Notes under the pieces: generated by a model
What the model was told of the DNA's origin: nothing
The model's database searches: none
Seen by the model: the letters and a program-made list of their open reading frames with translations, nothing else
Origin: Atherix ibis
Taxonomy: Eukaryota; Arthropoda; Insecta; Diptera; Athericidae
Length of the DNA stretch: 64,000 nucleotides
Assembly (NCBI GenBank): GCA_958298945.1
Contig: OY282609.1
Span: forward strand, 34,631,212 to 34,695,211
Reading direction: 5' to 3'
Translations under genes and position numbers: made by a program
Part shown: positions 56,401 to 64,000 of the stretch, in pieces
How the letters are laid out: each line of letters starts with the position of its first letter
Position numbering within the stretch: position 1 is the stretch's first letter

Positions 56401-57166
56401 ACATATGCTAGGGGTCATAAAAAAAATTGCAATGATCATGAGGCCTTCTGGCGACTGCATGTTACGTGTGGCAAAACTTCCCAACCATATTTATAAGAAA
56501 ACCTGGATGAAAGATTAATTAGAAGTTCTTGTTGATTATTCTATATTTGGGGCATAAGCAAGGCTTACAATTATGAATAGGTTTGCAACACTCTCAATTA
56601 ACGATACATAGTGAGATGGTGGGTAAGTGAAGATCGGACAATTAAATAAACATTTTGCGAAAACAGTGACCAAGATATTCTGAACGAAATAAAAGCAGTT
56701 TTTAGCATTGAAATATAAAACATAAAGAATATATTAACTTTTAACGAGTTTATTGTTATACGAAACGATGGAAAACTTCCAAACATAATAAACTTATAGT
56801 TTAAACCGGAAGAGTTTAGAATTAAAAATCCCTAGAATTTGGTATTTACCTCATTTTAACATAAATACAACTAAGACGAAAAACTTCCGAATAGTATTTG
56901 AAGCATCTTTCTAAATTATACATTATTCGCCGGCTTAGATCTATTATAAGCCTTTATTCTTGAAATTTTTAATATTTTCGACCTTTTTCCAGTTGTAATA
57001 TTGTTGATATAAGCAAAATATTTCAACAAATTCGTATTCGGTCAGTGGATCAAAATTCAAAAATGTTTAAAACCTTGTGTATAACTCTGTAATTATCCAT
57101 CCGATCTTGATCTGGTTTTGTAGGCTATTGGATATATTTTGTCGATCGTTGGTGGTTCCACCAAAC
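53406..57166. other. AT-rich stretch, no gene supported
   Basis: Frames at 54875-55201 and 55889-56158 (plus) are Lys/Phe/Ile-rich with no domain. A T-run of 15 lies near 55680. Nothing else recognised. Confidence 0.45.
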
Positions 57167-58612
57167 TTTTTTTTAAGCATTTTAATTTACAATCTTGGGC
57201 ATCATGAAGTGGGAGTAACCACCTACCGGCGTTTCTCCAACCAACGGAAGCTAGATTGCTCTAGAAAACCTCCAGGCCATTATCTCTTAAATCTTCGTTA
57301 CGAGTTTCCGAGGTGGGTAATACAGGACAATTCTCTCACAAATGGATTATGATTGAAGGCTAAGCGGGAGTGATATTTTTGATAGCGGGAAATACATAAG
57401 TCTTGAACAAAGAAAACATTAAGTTTACAATATATAACATTGTTACGAACATAAAAGGGGGTATCAACAATTTTTCGGAGGATCTTGGATTGTAAGACCT
57501 AGACGCGATAGGAATTGAAACGTTTCGTTGAACCCCAAAGTTCAATTCCATATATTCAAATAGGTTTTATAATTGTATTGAAGATTAGAAGCTTACTTTT
57601 GATTGTTAGTTTCGAGCTTTTGAAAAGTAGTCTAAGAAGTTGTAGGTAACGTCTAGTGGCTTCAACTCTTTTTAGTCTCGTATGTAGGTTCCATGGTAGT
57701 CTCTTGTCTAGGTAAAGTCCCAAATAACGTACTTTATCATATTGTGGAATCATGTTGCTATTAAGGAATAAAGGAGTAAGTTTTCCTTAATAAAGAGTGA
57801 AAGTAATTTGAGCACTCTTTTGTAAGTTGTTGGAAGCTACCATATGTCAGGATTTGTATGTGTAGCAAGTATGGCCGTATTATCTGCATAAGTTGCAATG
57901 ATAGTATTAGGATCAGATGGGATATCATGGATATAAATATTATATAAAATGGGACCAAGGATACTGCCTTGTGGGACTACGGCTAGAATAGTATATATTT
58001 TCGAGAATTCTCAGTTAATTGCAATTTGAAAATGACGTTGGGAGAGATATGAATTTATTATAAGATAGTATGTTGAACGTAGAAAGCTCTTGAGTTTCCA
58101 GAGGAGTCCAGGATGCCATACACGATCAAAAGTTTGAGATATATGTTAAAATACTCCGAAAATACTCTTTCTTCTACACAGAGGATGCAATGTAATCAAC
58201 AACGCGATGGCATTGCTGGATAGTGGAGTGTTCAGATCGGAATCCAAATTGGTGATCAGAAATAATTTTTTCATTAGCTAGAATTGGGTAGAGGCTGATA
58301 ATTATATAAGAAGAAGAATAATTAATGGGTTTATTTGGTTTAAGAATTATTTTAATGACAGTAAATTTCCACAATAAGGAAAAATATATTGTGTGCAGGA
58401 TACTGTTAAAAATGTATGTTATTTAAACTTAAACTTTTGCTTCAGAATAAGAGCTGTCATTAGATCATAACCATGAGCGTTTTTATTAGGAAGGCACAGA
58501 ATAGTAGATTTAATTTCCGAGGGCTTCAAATTTTTGGGAAGAAGACTCATAGGGACTGGAAACATTAGTTCTTCAATAATTTTGTTAGACACCAAACTTA
58601 GAATTAACAACT
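57167..58612 (-). pseudogene. Jockey-like LINE, copy C
   Basis: The longest of the three same-strand copies; it lacks a short block near the 3' end (after 57174) present in A and B. Minus-strand motifs, from 58610 down: PVPMSLLPKNLKPSEIKSTI, NAHGYDLMTALILKQ (APGYD motif, Pro to His), and WKFTVIKIILKPNKPI. HQFGFRSEHSTIQQCHRVVD follows near 58230. TIIATYADNTAILATHTNPD near 57880 has YADD as YADN, so a catalytic Asp is lost. VRYLGLYLDKRLPW lies near 57730 and SKLTIKSKLLIFNTIIKPI near 57600. Non-functional. Confidence 0.8.
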
Positions 58613-58843
58613 ATATTGGCGACCCCAATGCGATGTCGAAAAACCAATACTATTGATGATTCTAATTTTCGAAATCGGCAGGGCTAGATATAGTCTTTCA
58701 AATAACCCATTAATAAAAGGAAGCTGCATTCCTGCTTTAAAAATTTCAACAATAGTGCTTGGGAAAAAAACTTCTGGACCGATGGCGGTGATGCACTTTT
58801 CCGACGTTCGTCCGGATATATCCAACTCAACTGAATTTTGCAA
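58604..58843 (-). CDS. Unrecognised 79-residue open frame
   Basis: The frame reads MQNSVELDISGRTSEKCITA, then IGPEVFFPSTIVEIFKAGMQ and LPFINGLFERLYLALPISKI. The GPE.F.PSTIVE..K....PFINGLF.R order is reminiscent of the GPDGI..TIVK.......LF region before the palm of non-LTR reverse transcriptases. It lies just upstream of Jockey-like copy C on the same strand, but copy C already has its own form of that region. The opposite strand is also open, so the reading is uncertain. Confidence 0.25.
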   Translation of the reverse strand: MQNSVELDISGRTSEKCITAIGPEVFFPSTIVEIFKAGMQLPFINGLFERLYLALPISKIRIINSIGFSTSHWGRQYSC

Positions 58844-59029
58844 TACTTTAATATATATTTATTTATTTACAAATACCTTTCTAAAGCTTTCATAATTAAA
58901 CCAATTTGAAAACATTCTATATCGATTTATAGCCTACAATTTTTTTAAATTCACGTACTCGATTTATATTCAACTGTATAAGCTTTTTAAGGAATATAGA
59001 CATTTTTTTAAACAAGGTGGACTAAATTA

Positions 59030-59845
59030 GTTTGTTTAAGCAAATTAAAGAAAGGACTTGGAAATTGAATTATTGTATCTAGAAGCTCCACAATGCCAGC
59101 AATCCTATTCGCAAAGAAATGCTCTGTTAGATACCATTGGCTAAACGCTAATGAGCTGATAAAAATGTATTGCTCGCTGTCCAGTCTAATTGTCTATGAC
59201 ACGCCAAAGATGTTAAGTACTATTTTGTGAGTAGGTAAGCTAAATTAGGGTTTACTGTGGGTACTGGACACAAGACGATTATCCGCACACTCATTACCCA
59301 AAATAACGCTGAAAATAGGGGAACGATTTTATAAGTTGGAAAAATTATACAATTTAATTCACGATTGACATCACCAATGAGCTCAATAACTACAAATGGT
59401 GTCGTGTCCTTATTACCAGCAACATCCGTAGCCAAATATAAGGCATCATCGAGTCTAAGTAATTAGTCTAAGAATAGAGTTCTGTAAAAAATACACTCTT
59501 CACTCTCCCATCAATCAAGGTTTCTATCTGGGTAAGGGGGAAGCTTGAAGAGTAACAAATGAGCGAACGCACATTATTTAAGTTCAGACACTATTAAGGA
59601 ACTGAATTACATGAAAATCATTATGAATAGGCGGTGGCAATAATCTTTTTAAGCAGATTATATAAGGGGTTATAAAGGTTTGTATATAGAAAGTGCATAC
59701 GTATATAAGATTAGAATGAGTAGGAGGAAGTAGGATTACCAGCAATCTCAATTAAAATAGAATCTATCGGAAAGTCAGTGATATGCTCCAATGGCATCCT
59801 GACACATATGGTAAGACTGTAGTGTATCATGCCATTAAACGATAT
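59030..59845 (-). pseudogene. I-like LINE linker and RNase H remnant
   Basis: Minus strand. Near 59800 it reads RMPLEHITDFPIDSILIEIA, the linker seen also at 50040-50100. PLTQIETLIDGRVKSVFF lies near 59525, ATDVAGNKDTTPFVVIELIG near 59430, and ILGNECADNRLVS (RNase H GNE.AD motif) near 59290. Frameshifts and deletions make it non-functional. Confidence 0.55.
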
Positions 59846-62800
59846 AGACTATCAACTTTTTCGTAATACATATAGATTGGGAATATTTTCTAAATTTCCT
59901 AAATATTTTTGAACAACAACATGCAGCTTTTTCGAATATGCCCTAATTTGATTTTTTATCGTTCTTTGTTTTTCACAATGTTCTTAAGAATGGAATCATT
60001 CCACAACTACGATTGGACGCATTTTTTATAAGGATTTTGGTTATTATGCTAAAAAAAATCCAACTCGTCCAAGAACTAAAGCGATATCTAATTTGTCCAA
60101 AAAGTAAAAAAATTGCCAAAATTACTGTATTAACACTCTTCATGAAACGCTCGTACACCCAGAAAAAGTCACATAGTTTAAATTATATTTAATAGAGTAT
60201 TAAAAATAAATAATTTCTTACTTCCAAATTTACATAATATTTATCGACCAGCTAATTGTGAGTCAACATTACTCATACTTTAAACTAAGCCAACTTACCG
60301 GGAAAAATGATCGAAAATGCTAATCTTGCGGAGTTATTTTGGTGTCCATTTGGATGAAATTTCAATATGCATTTTTTCTGTTTTATTTATTTTGAAAGTC
60401 TCATCACAACTATTAATAAAGCCTTTAATTAAAAATAAATTTTTGATAAGTATGAAATTTTTATGCAACGAAATTTATAGAACTTGACGATATTATTTTG
60501 AACAAAATAACTAGTTTACGGGTTTATATTACAGATCATACGCTTTAGATTGCATTTAATATAAACCCCTAAATAAAATTTTACAAACCCTAGTACTTAT
60601 AGTAAATAATTGTTGTATAAATCTTTTGTATATATAGTAGATTGGAACTAAAGATGGTGGTGTTATCTTGATGAAAGTACATACATAGTTCGAAGATATA
60701 GATTTGGACATTTCCGATTTCGAAAATTCTTCTAATATGCTTATATTGGATTCTAGCAGGAAAACTTATTTTTCTTATTTATTTATTCCCTCCCTTATAC
60801 ATGTATGTATATGTATAAGGGGAGAAAAAAGTCAGTATCTGAGTCTAAAGAAAACGAAGACAAAAGACAAAAATGGGTAGCATTTTCGTGTGGTTAAATC
60901 GAAAGCATTGAAAATCCTATGGGCATAGGGACTTTTCCGATGAATTGGTCGTTAATTAACTCCAAATATTGCCATCTAGTGTAGAGTTTGCCGAAACGTT
61001 CCATTAATGCCGAGATAGAAGAAAATAGTGAATTTTCACCATTAGTGGTCGTAAATCTACTTTTTATGGGGATAAAATTAGGTCCGAAACGAAAATATCA
61101 TTGCAGACCAGTTACTAAATTGCATTACACCACAATGCTTTTTTAGTTTTTTTTTTTCCTTCTATTTATTTTTATTTATTCTATTTTGAGCAAAGTCGAC
61201 AGTAAACTACTTATTGTATATGGTACAATGAATTTAGGAAGAAGGAATAAATGAACAACGGTGAAATGTTAGAAATTTGGGTCTTTAGGTATTAGAAATG
61301 TCTCTTAGGGAATCGTAGTCTTATTGGAAGTGGATGGTCTTTGGTTGAATTGCTTTTGACATCTGGCACTGCAAAAATAAAATAACAATGAGATAATGTC
61401 AATGGTATGAAGAAAAAAAATATCGCAAAAATTACTAATAATAATCAGAATGGATAGTACGAAGAAAATGGAAAAATTTGTATACACTCTTCTTAGATAT
61501 CTATTCTATTGTACGAATCGCAATGGATGAAGTGAAAATATGGAAGAGATGAACGATTCTCTATTAGCAGTGGTAAATAAGATGAGTCAAATTATCGTTA
61601 GCATTCATTAAATTTATTCAAAGTGGTCGGCATAAATGAAACCAATCTAAATAGGATCCAATTGGAAAAACGATGAGGATATGAAATGCCCTTAGAAGGG
61701 GGCAAATATAATTGCAAAATAAGTGACAGAAAAAATATTAAATAAAAAAAGAGAAATAAAAACGCCATTATTGAAATATCAAAGAACATATCCTGATAGT
61801 CCTTGATTCCGCAGAACCAGAGCCAAGAAGTTAGGCTCACTATTCTTGCGTCTTCACTCTTATAACGTAAATAGTTAAATTTAGTGCAAAGAACTTAGTA
61901 TATTATTGTTCAGTAAATCTAAAAAAAAGAAAAATCATCAAAAATTTATATATATTACGATATCGAATTAAGATATATATATGAGCGCATGAAGATACTT
62001 ACAAATGAGGAAAGCGGGCTCTCTGGTGTTTGATTATTTATGGGGATGTGAAAAGGTATGTTTAATCAAGTGCAATAACTAAAAGCCTTCAAGATAATAA
62101 AGTAAATTTCCGAAATATGAACTCGACAAAAAAGAAAAAATGAAGAAAAAATCTATAAAAACTTGAACGAGAACAAATACTATGCTTAAAGTATGATGGG
62201 AAGGCAATCTTAGATAAATTCTTTGTATGTCCATACTAGCGAAAGAATGTTCTCTCATATAAATAATAATATAACTTATAGTATCCTAGTGTAAATAGCA
62301 AAAAAAAGCCAGTCAGAAATCTTTGTACAAATACACATGAAGGCTGGTAAGGTTCCGTCATAGTAAATATTTTAACTTGTGCAGAAATACAAACACAAAT
62401 ATTGATTGAAAAAGAAAGAAAACGGAAATAATAATGAAACCAGGACATCTATTATGTTCGAGTATATCCGACTATTCCTTTATGCCGAATACATATGTGC
62501 TATAAAATTAGGAATCTAGAGTCCTAAGAATAGTGAATTAGACTTCTTCGGATCTCTTGGATATTATTTTGAGTTCCTTTTCTGATGTGCTCATATCATT
62601 GGCAATTATATGCCCATATTTGCATATGCGTATCCTTGACGCCCATAGCAATATGGCCTAGACACAATATATGCGAGTTTGGTCGGTCGATTATATGGTG
62701 AGAGATTAAGGATAATAAAATCCATATGGAAGTTCTTATATTACAAAGAACAAACGTAATTCTTGCTAAAGTTTTGTTGTTATAATCATTGAATAGCCAA

Positions 62801-64000
62801 ACTACAGCTACGTTGAATAGTTGGCTGGTCACATAGAACAGTTTCCATTATTGCCATTACCACAATGTTACCCAACAAAAACGAACTTATCAGGATAAAT
62901 TCGCGATTTATTACGATCGTAGTGTGATGATAGTTCGTTCTTTTCCACTGAGCTCAATATCTGTGTGTAAATACTAAAAGAGAATCATAGATGGAAGCAT
63001 TCATCGACCATATGGCGAAGCATAACTATGGCTGACAATGGCGTTATGCTTTTATGAATATCTACTGTCTGCTGATAAAAGCACAAAATTATCTAGAATG
63101 AAGTTGATTTGACAAAATAGAAGAAGTGGGTAATAGCACTGATAGTGGTACCGATGGTAGTGATGGTTGATGATGCTGATATTGTAAGTATCCTTAGCAA
63201 CCAGATGTGGGATTGTTCCCAGAATGGACGACAGGTGTCTTAGAATTTCATGGATGCTATTTTCATTGTTCTTTCATATTTTCTACTTCCATTAGAATTT
63301 TTCCACTCACTACCTGCTAATAATAGCAAGGCATGCTATGACTATAAGGTTACATTCATTAGTTTTATACTCGACAGTAGAATCTATTATTATTAATTCT
63401 GCATGGTAACTATGTGGCCACCTTTTAAAGCAATTCCTTATAATATTATGGCGTTTGTAGTGAAAAATTTCCGTTCAATTTAAAAGTTCTACTTTACGAA
63501 GATGCTTTTTGTGCTCTAAATAAATTCAGTTTTTTTTACCATAAATCCGAAAGGATTCTAAAAAACCAAGGAATATTTATTAATTAACTATGATGTTGAT
63601 TTTTTGTTTTGTTGAGAGGAGGCGGTATTTATGAAACTTTGCATTTAAACAACTTTTATACCGAATGGTAATTTTTTATTATTATTTTTTTTGTTGAAAA
63701 TTATTTCTAAGTCAAATTTAGTTTAATTAAAATATTGTTTAATAATATCAATAAAAAACTAGGGCGATAAAGCATAATAAATTTGATATCACGTTGAATG
63801 AAATGTCAATATCTAAAAAGCTTAATTTTTTTTAAATATTAAAAAAAGATTTTTATTATATGTTTTTGGTAGAATATTTTAGTACAATTAAAAATTTATA
63901 TGAAAAGTTTTAAGATTCGTTTTTTTTTTGCATAGATTCATATTATGCATTGCTAAACAAGTAAATTTGTACATAATTTTGTCCTAATGTACTTATGAAT
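59846..64000. other. AT-rich stretch, no gene supported
   Basis: Near 60050 the plus strand reads MLKKIQLVQELKRYLICPKS, which could be the linker of an IS630/Tc3-like transposase, but it is too short to call. Minus-strand hydrophobic frames at 61598-61840, 62236-62448 and 62596-62832 might suggest membrane-protein exons; I see no family motif or consistent splice sites. A small inverted repeat CTCCCTTATACAT / ATGTATAAGGGGAG lies near 60788-60823. Confidence 0.4.

Noticed and set aside
60040..60170. Possible IS630/Tc3-like linker (KIQLVQELK) on the plus strand
   Set aside because: Only about ten matching residues with no flanking transposase motif.
62596..62832. Hydrophobic minus-strand frame that could suggest a chemoreceptor or other membrane-protein exon, with further hydrophobic frames at 61598-61840 and 62236-62448
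   Set aside because: No conserved family motif and no consistent splice sites linking the frames; AT-rich DNA readily yields hydrophobic readings.
1..64000. CRISPR arrays, bacterial operons, tRNA or rRNA genes
   Set aside because: No regularly spaced repeats, cloverleaf signatures or rRNA-like blocks seen; the content is eukaryotic.

Overview
The window reads as AT-rich nuclear DNA of an arthropod, most likely an insect. It holds several mariner lineages, IS630/Tc3-like transposons, a GTF2IRD2/ZBED-type hAT and non-LTR retrotransposons of the I, Jockey, R1 and RTE types, and this mix is typical of insect intergenic DNA. I cannot place it to order or species. I found no host protein-coding gene, rRNA, tRNA or CRISPR array I could defend. 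The sequence is a layered deposit of decayed transposons separated by long AT-rich stretches with no recognisable content.

Layout. 0.4-2.4 kb: an I-like RNase H/C-terminal remnant (minus) split by a mauritiana-type mariner (934-2199). 4.5-5.9 kb: an irritans-type (Himar1-like) mariner, minus, with one frameshift. 6.1-9.6 kb: remnants of RTE-like, Jockey-like, R1-like (minus) and I-like elements. 11.3-12.5 kb: an IS630/Tc3-like element whose sister copy lies at 46.8-47.9 kb. 13.1-14.1 kb: an internally deleted mariner. 14.2-16.3 kb: a second IS630/Tc3-like lineage interrupted by a 1.12 kb non-autonomous hAT (14867-15990) flanked by a perfect 8-bp target duplication. 17.66-18.89 kb: a mariner with an uninterrupted 350-codon transposase and 29-bp terminal repeats. 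20.4-23.5 kb: further IS630/Tc3-like fragments. 26.1-29.1 kb: I-like fragments. 32.0-34.8 kb: an RTE-like remnant and the first of three same-strand Jockey-like copies. 40.3-43.8 kb: RT remnants and an inverted pair of mariner pieces. 46.8-53.4 kb: an IS630-like element, Jockey-like and I-like remnants, a mariner with one frameshift and one stop, and the second Jockey-like copy. 57.2-59.8 kb: the third Jockey-like copy and an I-like remnant.

How it works together. Only the mariner at 17.66 kb looks able to make a full transposase. The other DNA transposons are inactivated by frameshifts, stops or internal deletions, and the retroelements are 5'-truncated. Two nested insertions can be ordered in time from their target duplications. 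A second theme is a set of long, near-perfect inverted repeats with very short spacers (3.9, 17.5, 25.8, 32.2, 40.4 and 49.7 kb). Three of them sit inside retrotransposon coding remnants, which suggests fold-back duplication during replication or repair. All identifications rest on reading motifs by eye; no database search was run, and boundaries are exact only where target duplications or terminal repeats are cited.
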